In this document: positions 54,777 through 63,892 of the stretch, in pieces
How the letters are laid out: each line of letters opens with the position of its first letter
How positions within the stretch are numbered: position 1 is the first letter of the stretch
Source of the DNA: Microcaldota archaeon
GTDB taxonomy: Archaea > Micrarchaeota > Micrarchaeia > Micrarchaeales > CABMGC01
Assembly: GCA_028866995.1 (NCBI GenBank)
Contig: JAGWHD010000001.1
Location: forward strand, 119,218 to 183,217
DNA length: 64,000 nucleotides
Reading direction: 5' to 3'
Program-made: the position numbers and the translations under genes
The notes under the pieces: generated by a model
The model's database searches: none
Told to the model about the DNA's origin: nothing
What the model saw: only the letters and a program-made list of their open reading frames with translations

Positions 54777-56264
54777 TCACCGCCTGTACATATTCAGCGC
54801 CTCAGCGACCCCCATCTTTTGGCCCTTGACGTGCCTCTCCAGGAACTTGAGGCGCTTCATGAACTCCCTATGCGGCTGCTTTGCGTACATGTCGTTCCTC
54901 TTCCCGAATATCTCGATTATCTTGGATGATTCGAGCTTTTCCATGTTGAACATGCCGTTTTCGCACACCTTGGTTATGGCCACCAAATCGCTCTTCTCTA
55001 TCTCCGTCCCGCTTTCCGTCTCCGCCCTGCTGAGCCACCTGTATTCGTATATGTCAGTGAGCCTCCTATCGTTTATCCCGCTCTGCTTCATGTAAAGGCA
55101 TACGTCCAGCATGGCTATGGCCTGCAGGTCAACAGCCATTGGCTTCAGCATCAGCCTCCTTACTATGGCGTTCGCGTCGTCGTTGCTGTGCATTGTAGTT
55201 ATGAAGGGTATGCCTATGTTGGCGCCCATGAACATGTTGCCCGTCTCCTCTCCCCTTATCTCGCCGACCACTATCCTGTCGGGCCTTATCCTGAGGGCGT
55301 TGATTACCTGGTCCTTGGGGGTTACCGAACCGTGCCTTGCGCCGTAAAGCGCCGCTATGTGGTTCGGGTATCCGTCAAGGCCTATCTCGCCGACATCCTC
55401 CTCTATCGTCACTGTCTTGACGTACGCAGGTATGAGCGAAAGCATGTTCCTCAGCAGCGTCGTCTTGCCGCTCGCCGGAGCTCCGGCGATCACTATGTTC
55501 GCCCTGGAGTCGAGGGCCATCCACAGGTACACGAGCGATTCCAGGGAGAGCGCGTTCGCGCCCAGCATCTGCTCGAACCCCACCCCCTTCCTGTTTGCGA
55601 GCCTTATCGATGCGAGGGCTCCGCCGGTTGCATAGGGCCATGTCTGGGCATGTATCCTTGACCCGGCCACCTGCACGTCTATTACGGGGCTTTTCTCGCC
55701 GAGCTCCCTCTCGCTGCTGGCGATCAGCCTGTTTATGTCGTTCCTGAAAGAGTCATCGTCCCTGAAGTGGATGTTGGTCCTGCACCTTCCATGATCCGCA
55801 TCGTATATGCAGATCGGATCTGACAGCGAGTTGAGCTCCACCTCTTCGATGCCTTCCTTGTTCTCGAGAAGCATGCTGAAAGGCCCGAAGCGGACAGTGT
55901 CATGCGCGATCAGGTACGACAGCAGCTCCTTCCTTGCAGATACATCTTCAGCAAGCATGGACCTCGCCATGCCCATCGCGGCCTCGATACCCATCTTTCC
56001 CGGGTCGGAATCGGACAGCTGAGCTATCATGCGTCCCTTGACCTCGGCGATGCTTCTCGTTTCAGCCCCGCTCAGCCTTGTCCCGTCCCCAATGACATAC
56101 GCGAAGCCTTTGCCCGATCTCGCTATCTTTATGAAGCCGTTGACTTCCCGGACAACCTCGCCGTGGTCCATGTCTGACAGCTCGAACGTAAGCCTGGAGG
56201 GATCGTATGGCGCCTCCTTGGGTCTCCACAGCCGTTCGGCGGTATGCAGCAGCTTGGCAATCAT
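54777..56264 (-). CDS. Second type IV pilus/secretion ATPase (TadA/VirB11 family)
   Basis: IAGAPASGKTTLLRNML; RPDRIVVGEIRGEETGNMFMGANIGIPFITTMHSNDDANAIVRRL. Confidence 0.95.
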   Translation of the reverse strand: MIAKLLHTAERLWRPKEAPYDPSRLTFELSDMDHGEVVREVNGFIKIARSGKGFAYVIGDGTRLSGAETRSIAEVKGRMIAQLSDSDPGKMGIEAAMGMARSMLAEDVSARKELLSYLIAHDTVRFGPFSMLLENKEGIEEVELNSLSDPICIYDADHGRCRTNIHFRDDDSFRNDINRLIASSERELGEKSPVIDVQVAGSRIHAQTWPYATGGALASIRLANRKGVGFEQMLGANALSLESLVYLWMALDSRANIVIAGAPASGKTTLLRNMLSLIPAYVKTVTIEEDVGEIGLDGYPNHIAALYGARHGSVTPKDQVINALRIRPDRIVVGEIRGEETGNMFMGANIGIPFITTMHSNDDANAIVRRLMLKPMAVDLQAIAMLDVCLYMKQSGINDRRLTDIYEYRWLSRAETESGTEIEKSDLVAITKVCENGMFNMEKLESSKIIEIFGKRNDMYAKQPHREFMKRLKFLERHVKGQKMGVAEALNMYRR

Positions 56265-56299
56265 CCAATCATTTACTTTGGTATATTAGCTTATACTTA

Positions 56300-56325
56300 G
56301 GTATAAAGAAAAAGATATTTATACC
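56300..56325. promoter_or_regulatory. Inverted repeat GGTATAAA-N10-TTTATACC between divergent pilus operon and wHTH gene
   Basis: Perfect 8+8 inverted repeat just upstream of the ATPase start. Confidence 0.5.
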
Positions 56326-56430
56326 TTTCTGGGAGCCCCATTCAAAGGCATGGAGTTTGGCGCGCTCTGTTTTCCGCTTGATGATTGTATAAGTTTATAA
56401 AAACTAACCTCAACATATAATCGGATATTT

Positions 56431-56766
56431 ATGTCAAGGAGAGAGAAGGATAATGACGAGATATGGTTGATAAGGAAGCTTCTGAGCAAGCCCAACTACG
56501 CGGTCCTGAAGCTGCTGATGATAAAGTCGCCTAGGACGACAAGGGAGCTCTACACCCTACTCGGCAAGAAGTTCACAAGGAAGACGCTCATCATAACGCT
56601 GAGGAACCTCTCGATGAACCTGAGCGTCCTGCAGCCGACGCACATAAGGACCGAGCGCGGCTACGACTTGGGGTACAACATAAACCCGAGGCTCAAGGAG
56701 GTCATAAAGTCAGTGGAGAAGTTCGAGAAGGTAGTCGACAGCATAACCAACGCCAAGGGCAGCTAG
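56431..56766 (+). CDS. Winged-helix transcriptional regulator candidate
   Basis: LLSKPNYAVLKLLMIKSPRTTRELYTLLGKKFTRKTLIITLRNLSMNLSVLQP. Confidence 0.6.
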   Translation: MSRREKDNDEIWLIRKLLSKPNYAVLKLLMIKSPRTTRELYTLLGKKFTRKTLIITLRNLSMNLSVLQPTHIRTERGYDLGYNINPRLKEVIKSVEKFEKVVDSITNAKGS

Positions 56767-57245
56767 CCCTTCTCGACGCTGGCCCCCTGCGATTCCTTCA
56801 TGGTCCTGGAGATTATCTCGACCTTTACCTCGCCTACGGGCAGCCTGCCCATCTCGTCCTTGACGAAAGCGCTCAGCTGCTCCAGGTTCTGGTGCCCCGT
56901 CTTGGCTATGAAGCTCCAGCCACCTATCGGCACGTACAGCGACTCTATGCTCCTCGCCTTGTATAGCGATTCCGCTATCCTGTCGTGCTCCTCCTTCGAG
57001 ACGTTCCTCTGCAGCTTCAGGTATATGAGCGCTTCAAGCCTCCCGGATATGAGGCTCGAGTCTATCCTGGTGGTATGGCCGACTATGATGCCCTCCTTCC
57101 GCATGGCCTCTATCCTCCTGTATACGGTGGCATTGGTCGTGCCCGCCTCGTCGGCTATCTTCGAGAGCCTGGGCGACAGCATCGATGATTCCTGGAGAAG
57201 TCCAAGTATGCGCATGTCGAGCTTGTCGAGCTTCATGAACACCAA
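56763..57245 (-). CDS. Lrp/AsnC-family transcriptional regulator
   Basis: KLDKLDMRILGLLQESSMLSPRLSKIADEAGTTNATVYRRIEAMRKEGIIVGHTTRID. Confidence 0.88.
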   Translation of the reverse strand: MVFMKLDKLDMRILGLLQESSMLSPRLSKIADEAGTTNATVYRRIEAMRKEGIIVGHTTRIDSSLISGRLEALIYLKLQRNVSKEEHDRIAESLYKARSIESLYVPIGGWSFIAKTGHQNLEQLSAFVKDEMGRLPVGEVKVEIISRTMKESQGASVEKG

Positions 57246-57321
57246 TAGAGATTTAATATGTTCCTATCTTTATATAATCGACTAATGTGGTTGGAGCATT
57301 AGCCTGCGGATTGCGTTTTCA

Positions 57322-58086
57322 ATGGTTTATACGATGGCCGAATCGATGCAAGTGTCTGAAAAGCTGTACAGGCTCGCTGAGAAGGTGGATGAGACCCCTG
57401 AGGTGCTGACGGTGAGATTCGCGCCAGAGGACGGTGTTGAGATGAACTTCGATCCGGGCATGTTCGTGAACATAACAGGCGTCGACAGGGAGAACAAGCG
57501 CTACTTGCAGAAGGCCTTCTCCATAGCGTCGGACCCCGCTGCGCCCGTAATGGAGTTCTACATAGTCAAGAGGCCGCATGTCGGGACATCTCTCGAGCAT
57601 ACATCGCACTTCGTGGAGGCCACCATAGGCGACGGATACTACATCAAAGGACCGTACGGGCAGTTCAGGTTCAGGCCCAGCGAGAACAAGAAGGTACTGT
57701 TCGTCGCAGGGGGCACAGGATTGGCTCCGTTCGTATCGATGCTCAGGCAGATAGACAGGCTCAAGTCCGGAAACGACGTGGACCTGCTGTACAGCGTCAA
57801 GTACCCAACTGAGATTATAAGGAAGCAGGAGCTGGAGCAGACAGCGAAGAGCATCAACCTCAAGACCACTGTCACTGTGACAAGGCCGCAGCCCGGAGAC
57901 GGCTGGAGCGGCGAGATAGGGCATGTCAATGCCGACATGATAAAGAGGCACTCTCCTGACGTTGTTGAGAGGACATGCTACATATGCGGGCCTCCCGCAT
58001 TCGTCAAGGCTGTGAAGGACGCTCTGACATCGCTTGGAGTCAAGCCTGAGAGGATATCTGCAGACGTCTGGGACACTGGAGCCTGA
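57322..58086 (+). CDS. FAD/NAD(P)-binding ferredoxin reductase-like oxidoreductase
   Basis: KRYLQKAFSIASDP; KKVLFVAGGTGLAPFVSMLRQI; CYICGPPAFVKAVKDALTSLGV. Confidence 0.88.
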   Translation: MVYTMAESMQVSEKLYRLAEKVDETPEVLTVRFAPEDGVEMNFDPGMFVNITGVDRENKRYLQKAFSIASDPAAPVMEFYIVKRPHVGTSLEHTSHFVEATIGDGYYIKGPYGQFRFRPSENKKVLFVAGGTGLAPFVSMLRQIDRLKSGNDVDLLYSVKYPTEIIRKQELEQTAKSINLKTTVTVTRPQPGDGWSGEIGHVNADMIKRHSPDVVERTCYICGPPAFVKAVKDALTSLGVKPERISADVWDTGA

Positions 58087-58153
58087 AGGGCACGGGCGAG
58101 TATATAAGCTTTGGTCGTGCAGTAGATTAGTTCATGCGATTTTTGGGGTAACA

Positions 58154-60616
58154 ATGGCAGCGGTCGTTTCATCGGAGGAGGTTGCGGAAACCGGGAAGAG
58201 GAAGAAGGAGGATGCCTCGGACCGGGAGAGCACGATAGAGCGCTGGAACAGGCTGAGGAACAACGTTGACTGCGCGGCATGCGGCGTAGACCCCAAGACA
58301 GGACTGAAGATGACTGAGGAGCAGCGAAGGAGGACAGGAAAGCAGCTCAGGGAGGAGCTCAAGGAGTTCGTCGAGATGCATGCGGAGGAGATAGTGCAGG
58401 CTGCGGCAGCGGGCATATCGCAGAAGGAGGCCCTGGGCATCAAGGATGCGCTGAAAAACCTCGATTCGTTCGTGACAGGAGAGCTGCTCTTCGCTATACA
58501 GGAGACCAAGGAGGTGCACGCGCTTACCAACGGCGACTTCCTTGGCAGGATGAAGGCGTTGGACGACGACATAGCGGGATCGCTGCTGTTCGAGGTCAGG
58601 GCCACAGGCAACGTCGCAGCGCTGACAGACGAGAGGCTGTTCCAGGGGCATGCTGCCAGCTTCTTCAACAGGCTCGGGACCGAGGCCGCAAGCGAGTGGT
58701 TCTATTCGATAGGTGACACGGGCAACGTCGCAGCGCTGACAAGCAGGGAGGCGCTCAGCGACAAGGTCCTGGGTGTGATAAGGCAGGACGGCAAGGTGTC
58801 GAGCGAGCTGTCCAAGGCGATAGGCGAGACGGACAGGGTAGATGCGCTTACGAGCGACAGGTTCCTGGGTTTCATGAAGTCGGTTGATACCGCCTTCGCT
58901 TCGGAATACATGTCAGCGATATGGTGCACGGGGAAGGTGGATGAGTTGACGAACGGATCGACGTTCGGCTCCTTCAGGAACGGCGCAACGGGCCTGTGGA
59001 AGGATGTTGCAAGGATGTTCGAAGGCAGCAGGAAGGGCATCGAGAGGGTCATCATGGCCAAGCCAGGAGACCGGCAGCACGACAGAGGAGCGAAGCTTGC
59101 CATGCAGGCGCTCTTCGCTTCTGGGCACAGCGTGGTATACATAGGGGATGTGCAGACGCACGCGCAGGTCCTCGCGGCTGCGCGAAGGGAGGGCGCTACC
59201 GCCATAGGGTTCAGCATGGCCAGCAACCTCGACAAAAAGATAGCGCTAGAGACGGTTAAGGCGGTGAGCGTGCAGGGCCTCTCAGGCATAAGGATATTCG
59301 GGGGAGGGATGCTTGCGCAGGAGGCGACGAAGGAATTGGAGCAGAGCGGGATAAGGCTTTTCAACGGCAGCGCGGGAATGCTGGAGTTCCTGAATGGAAG
59401 GAGGGTTCAGCGGGCAGATCCTGTCGCAGTCATTCACGGGAACGGATACGGCATGATGCAAAGGGCAGTGCTTGCAGCGAACAGCAGCCAGGTGCAGAAC
59501 TTGGCTGTAATAAGGTCGATGACCAAAACAAACGGCACAGTGCATATGGCGCAGCTCTCAGTCTCAGTTCCGATACATATGGTAAAGGACATTCGCAAGG
59601 CTGTACACCATGAACAGCATGAATCTGTGACGCTCAATGGAGTCGCAAAGACCGTGGCAAAGATACGCGCAGAACTGGTAATGGAAAAGAACGCGGTCAA
59701 AGGAATGGCGATGCATGCGAACGCAAGGCAGGTTGTTGCTGTCTCTGCGCTGCTTGCAAACGCAAGCCTGCATCGCAACATGATGCAGATGAACGCCGAA
59801 GCGTTGCTGGTCGTTGGCATGGCAAGGCAGGGCAGCAAAGCAGTTGCAAATGCCGAGAGGCTGGCTGCCCGCATGCACGCTGGCAATGCTTACATGAGGT
59901 TCGGAGGGGTTTCGGGATTTCAGAGAAGGGCAGCGGCAGGCACGCAGACCGGGAATACTGCTGCAATGCGGCATGATGCTGTTGTGACAGTAGGCGGCAA
60001 GGCGCAGGCACGCAAGGCAGACATGCCAAAAACTCCAGCAACAACGAGGGTGAGTACAAGAAAGGGGAGCGTTTCGATGACTGCGGCATACGAAGTCCCG
60101 AGCGCGGTGTCGCTTGGCGCAATAAGGAGCCTTTCAACTTCTACAAACAGCAGACTAGTTTCATATTATACAATATCAAGGCAGAAGGCTGGAAAGGTTA
60201 ATGCCCCTGCGGCTGTTCAGGCGAAGAAGGCCATATCTGTAGACAGCGTTGCATCAGTGTCTGCAGCATCGTCGCAGAGGGAGGGGATTGTTGCGCGGCA
60301 GATCCTTCGCCAGCAGCTTAGCATGGTGCACAGGATAGAGAAGCCAGTAGTCTCTGGCAGGGCAAGAACGCTTGCGGCCTATATCCAGAGCCAGGCACAG
60401 GTACGGATGGAAGGCATGCCTGCGCGGAAGGGGATGCCGGTGATTTCCTCACGTGACAGTAGAAAAGGACTCCTCAAACGGACAATGGCGACCATTCTTA
60501 GGCTCATCTTAGGAAGCGAGATTGTAGTGGTTAAAGAGCGCAAGCAGAAAGGTATGATAGTTGCAAACAGAAGCAACCCTTCTGATCAGGATGATCCCGA
60601 ATCATCTTTTGTATGA
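58154..60616 (+). CDS. Multidomain protein: ~36-aa tandem repeats + cobalamin-binding-like domain + basic low-complexity tail
   Basis: Repeats xxTxxVxALTxxxFLxxM (58477-58990); KPGDRQHDRGAKLAMQALFASGHSVVYIGDVQTHAQVLAAARREGATAIGFSMAS...IRIFGGGM resembles the methylmalonyl-CoA mutase B12 domain. Confidence 0.75.
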   Translation: MAAVVSSEEVAETGKRKKEDASDRESTIERWNRLRNNVDCAACGVDPKTGLKMTEEQRRRTGKQLREELKEFVEMHAEEIVQAAAAGISQKEALGIKDALKNLDSFVTGELLFAIQETKEVHALTNGDFLGRMKALDDDIAGSLLFEVRATGNVAALTDERLFQGHAASFFNRLGTEAASEWFYSIGDTGNVAALTSREALSDKVLGVIRQDGKVSSELSKAIGETDRVDALTSDRFLGFMKSVDTAFASEYMSAIWCTGKVDELTNGSTFGSFRNGATGLWKDVARMFEGSRKGIERVIMAKPGDRQHDRGAKLAMQALFASGHSVVYIGDVQTHAQVLAAARREGATAIGFSMASNLDKKIALETVKAVSVQGLSGIRIFGGGMLAQEATKELEQSGIRLFNGSAGMLEFLNGRRVQRADPVAVIHGNGYGMMQRAVLAANSSQVQNLAVIRSMTKTNGTVHMAQLSVSVPIHMVKDIRKAVHHEQHESVTLNGVAKTVAKIRAELVMEKNAVKGMAMHANARQVVAVSALLANASLHRNMMQMNAEALLVVGMARQGSKAVANAERLAARMHAGNAYMRFGGVSGFQRRAAAGTQTGNTAAMRHDAVVTVGGKAQARKADMPKTPATTRVSTRKGSVSMTAAYEVPSAVSLGAIRSLSTSTNSRLVSYYTISRQKAGKVNAPAAVQAKKAISVDSVASVSAASSQREGIVARQILRQQLSMVHRIEKPVVSGRARTLAAYIQSQAQVRMEGMPARKGMPVISSRDSRKGLLKRTMATILRLILGSEIVVVKERKQKGMIVANRSNPSDQDDPESSFV

Positions 60617-60883
60617 ATAGTGACAGATCGCCTTTCTAAACCTTCCCTTGAAGTTCTTTGAGAGGTAATCGTGCAGCTCTCCGTTTCCATCGTTCTGGCA
60701 TGCATTAACTATCAACCCGTAATCACCCTCAGATACTAGCACCTCCTTTATCTCCTCCAGCTTTAGGAGTTTCAATATTGTCCTGTTTAGATTAGCGTTG
60801 TCTGTAGGTCTTATGAAGAAGAGCCTGTGCAAGCTTGCCTTCCTCACAGTAGCTCTATTGTTGCTCTTTCTCTCCATCCCCAT
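60602..60883 (-). CDS. Small RAM/AsnC-effector-domain-like protein
   Basis: RLFFIRPTDNANLNRTILKLLKLEEIKEVLVSEGDYGLIVNACQND...RKAICHYSYKR. Confidence 0.5.
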   Translation of the reverse strand: MGMERKSNNRATVRKASLHRLFFIRPTDNANLNRTILKLLKLEEIKEVLVSEGDYGLIVNACQNDGNGELHDYLSKNFKGRFRKAICHYSYKR

Positions 60884-60902
60884 CCCATATTAATGCGCTT
60901 CC

Positions 60903-61214
60903 TTATTCATTTCCTTTGCATGCCTGTATGTGCCAGAGGAAATCTGCCGGCTCCTCGTAGATATCGTTGCACATGAAGCAAGCATAAGATTGCGCATTAT
61001 CGTTTGGCTCTGGATTCGCCATGTCCTTATCTGTCTTCTGTATTAACCTAGAAAATGAGTACATCAAAGCATTTGTGATGGTTTTAAACATAGGAGCGTT
61101 ATGGGGGATGCGGGTATAAGGTATTGGGTTGGTAATCGGGTTGCCCAGTGCGTCGACCACAGTCGATGCTGAAGGGTCCATATAATCAGTTTCCTTTCCC
61201 ATCGCATTCCCCAA
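60903..61214 (-). CDS. Hypothetical protein with C-terminal CxxC...HxxxC zinc-finger-like motif
   Basis: CFMCNDIYEEPADFLWHIQACKGNE. Confidence 0.5.
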   Translation of the reverse strand: MGNAMGKETDYMDPSASTVVDALGNPITNPIPYTRIPHNAPMFKTITNALMYSFSRLIQKTDKDMANPEPNDNAQSYACFMCNDIYEEPADFLWHIQACKGNE

Positions 61215-61293
61215 GAAGTATTATGGCAGCGCTGGTTAATATAGGGTTTGTATTTTGTCAAATATATTTGCTAAAAGTTGACATTTTGTAAAG

Positions 61294-62295
61294 CTATTTA
61301 TTCCACCTAAACCTGCGATAGTTACTCATCATGTCCAGGTTCCTGAAAGGGTATGATCCCTTGATCACGCCTGTGATCTCGGCAGATTTCATGTGCACGC
61401 GCTCCTGATTGAATATACTCTTATGGGCGACAATGCCACCTTTGATTGCCGCCTTTTTGTCATCGAAGAGTGCAATCCCTAGGAACCTATAGCTGCCACT
61501 CATTGGAGCCAGCAATTGGAATGTGTTGAATAGGGGCATATCTTGGTCATATTGCCTGTAATATTCCATCATCTGGACAGACCTGAAATGGGAAGTCTTA
61601 TTGAAATGGTAGTTTGTTGTATACGCCAACACATACTTTAATGGGGACTTTGCGAGAGATATCGTAAACCTCTTGATTAGGCCATTCCTCAGAAGAGAGA
61701 ATATTCGGTAATGGACGGTAGTTCTTCCTATTCCCAGCTTTGATGATATCTCGCTGATTCCGATTCTACTATCATCGTTCAGGAGTGCCATTATCGCTTT
61801 GTCTTTATCATTAACGTTTTGGGCCATAGAATTGAGGGTACCGGAGTTGATAGGCATATAACCGAAGTTTGTGAGCATCAGTTGGCTTGGGTATATGTCA
61901 ACACCGTAATCTGCGAGCTTGCCTGGTAGAAGGCTCTCCCACACAATGTAATCCATGGGATTTGTCGCTACTGCATGGATGATAAGGTCAAAATCTCCAT
62001 TGCACAAAAAGGCGCAGTTTATATGGTCGTCTCCGGCAAACAGTTCTCTCAGTTCTCCTAACGAGGGTTTTTTCTCGAGTCTTATTAGAAGCAGATGCCT
62101 TTGCGTTATCCCGAGCTTGTCTTCATCGAACTCCAAACCGAATTTCACACCGTAGCTGCTTGAAACATCTGCAAGAACCTTCGCCGCAGTTATTCTTGAG
62201 CACTTCAACTTTTTTGCCAAGTCAGTTATTGATATCCTGGAGTTGGTACTCAGTTCTCTCAGAATGCTCTTTGTTCTGAAACCGTATATTGGCAT
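61294..62295 (-). CDS. Lrp-like transcriptional regulator with two HTH/RAM-like halves
   Basis: Two HTH stretches: RISITDLAKKLKCSRITAAKVLADV and RIGISEISSKLGIGRTTVHYRIFSLLRNGLIKRFTI. Confidence 0.75.
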   Translation of the reverse strand: MPIYGFRTKSILRELSTNSRISITDLAKKLKCSRITAAKVLADVSSSYGVKFGLEFDEDKLGITQRHLLLIRLEKKPSLGELRELFAGDDHINCAFLCNGDFDLIIHAVATNPMDYIVWESLLPGKLADYGVDIYPSQLMLTNFGYMPINSGTLNSMAQNVNDKDKAIMALLNDDSRIGISEISSKLGIGRTTVHYRIFSLLRNGLIKRFTISLAKSPLKYVLAYTTNYHFNKTSHFRSVQMMEYYRQYDQDMPLFNTFQLLAPMSGSYRFLGIALFDDKKAAIKGGIVAHKSIFNQERVHMKSAEITGVIKGSYPFRNLDMMSNYRRFRWNK

Positions 62296-62328
62296 ATGCT
62301 ATAACTTTGCAGCAAGACTAATATACAT

Positions 62329-62347
62329 TTTGACAAATTAAGTCAAA
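62329..62347. promoter_or_regulatory. Inverted repeat TTTGAC-N7-GTCAAA in divergent promoter
   Basis: Perfect 6+6 inverted repeat between divergent regulator and transporter genes. Confidence 0.45.
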
Positions 62348-62399
62348 TTTCCGCTAATATTTGTATACCATTTATAAGGCAAGGAATTGATGTAGATTT

Positions 62400-63671
62400 A
62401 TGTTGCAGAGACACAAAGGATACATTTTCATAGCACTGGCAGTTATAGAGCTGTCCTTTCTGCCGATTCTTTCCTCTATTGGAGCCTCTAAGCTCGGCAC
62501 TATACCGCTACTATTCCTCACGTTCCTCACCGCATCCGCAGTCTCTTTTGCTTTACTATATGCTAAAAAGAGGATTGGGGCCCTACTTAACATCTTGGCA
62601 GATAAGGAAGCGATGGTGGTGATAATTGCTGCAGGATTGCTAAATTACGCAGCTTCGCAGCTTTTCTTGACCATGGGCACGCTTGGAACAGGGCCCATAG
62701 TCACAAGCCTTATCCTTAAGCTATGGCCCATATTCATGGCCTTGATGCTGCCCTTCACTTTGAGGACGAGGGTAAGAAAGACGCAACTTACAGCATTAGC
62801 GCTAGGGTTCCTCGGAATATATATACTTGTTACCCAAGGCACGCTATCTCTGCCAGGCAATCTTGGCATCACTATATTCATTGTATTCACGGTGATATCG
62901 ACTATGGCAACGGCCATGTCAAATGTGATCATAAGATCCCATAACTACGATATTTATGCGCAGGTTTTCCTATTCAACGCTTCGTCGCTTGCTTTATTCG
63001 CCGGTCTTGCCATGCCTGGAATCTGGGCCGGGCAGTTTACGCATATCGATACAAGCAGCATAATCTCCTTCCTGTTTTTGGGGAGCATAACCTACAGCAT
63101 AGGCGCGATTATGTTCTTTTATGCGCTTAAGACCCTAAACCCAGTTTTTGTAGGCAACGCTACTTATGCGACCCCCTTCCTTACGATATTATTCTCAGTG
63201 ATACTTGTAGGCTCACAGGTGCATGGCTACTATTTTGTAGCATTGGCATTCATATTTGCGGCGCTTTTCGTCCAGCAGCGCAGCTCGAACAAAGCCCTGA
63301 AGTATATACCTAGCAAGGGACAGAAATGGCCTTACGCGCTGTTCGACATAACAGGCGTATTCGTCTCCAATAAAGGCACATACATCCCCAATAGCATACG
63401 TGGAAAGGGTCGCGCTTTGGCCACAATAGTCGATAAGGATGCTTACAAAAGCATCTATGCAAAATCGCTATCAGGTGCTGATATCATAATGTTTACAAAT
63501 AATAAACTGCACCCCGACGTATCATCAGAAGAGCTTGAATTCATGGAGAGCATAATGGCCCCGAAAGGAAACGAGCTGATATTGGTAGGCATAGGAAATC
63601 CTGAAAAAATAGAGGACACTTTCAGCCGCATGTATTATGCGTCTGGCAGCGCTCCTCAGATGCCGAGATGA
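62400..63671 (+). CDS. EamA/DMT-family transporter with C-terminal soluble extension
   Basis: Ten-TM-like pattern with duplicated EamA halves; about 120-aa soluble tail; TATA-like TTTATAAG upstream. Confidence 0.8.
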   Translation: MLQRHKGYIFIALAVIELSFLPILSSIGASKLGTIPLLFLTFLTASAVSFALLYAKKRIGALLNILADKEAMVVIIAAGLLNYAASQLFLTMGTLGTGPIVTSLILKLWPIFMALMLPFTLRTRVRKTQLTALALGFLGIYILVTQGTLSLPGNLGITIFIVFTVISTMATAMSNVIIRSHNYDIYAQVFLFNASSLALFAGLAMPGIWAGQFTHIDTSSIISFLFLGSITYSIGAIMFFYALKTLNPVFVGNATYATPFLTILFSVILVGSQVHGYYFVALAFIFAALFVQQRSSNKALKYIPSKGQKWPYALFDITGVFVSNKGTYIPNSIRGKGRALATIVDKDAYKSIYAKSLSGADIIMFTNNKLHPDVSSEELEFMESIMAPKGNELILVGIGNPEKIEDTFSRMYYASGSAPQMPR

Positions 63672-63745
63672 TCGACTTGACTAAAGTCTTAAGAAGGCAA
63701 CCAGCCGTTCCGAAAGATATTAAAGATTGACAGTCCATACATATC

Positions 63746-63862
63746 TGTCAAACGGCCATAGGAACGGGGAAACGCCCAAACACATACCGAACTTGGAAGC
63801 TAAGCCTGTTCACGATATGCAATACTGCCCTAACGGGCGGGAAAACATATTGCTGTTTGGCA
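63746..63862 (+). rRNA. rrf: 5S ribosomal RNA
   Basis: TGTCAAACGGCCATAGG...CATACCGAACTTGGAAGCTAAGCC...GTTTGGCA; terminal helix TGTCAAAC/GTTTGGCA pairs. Confidence 0.9.
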
Positions 63863-63892
63863 CTATATTTAGACCCTTAGCCCTGGCTTTGG

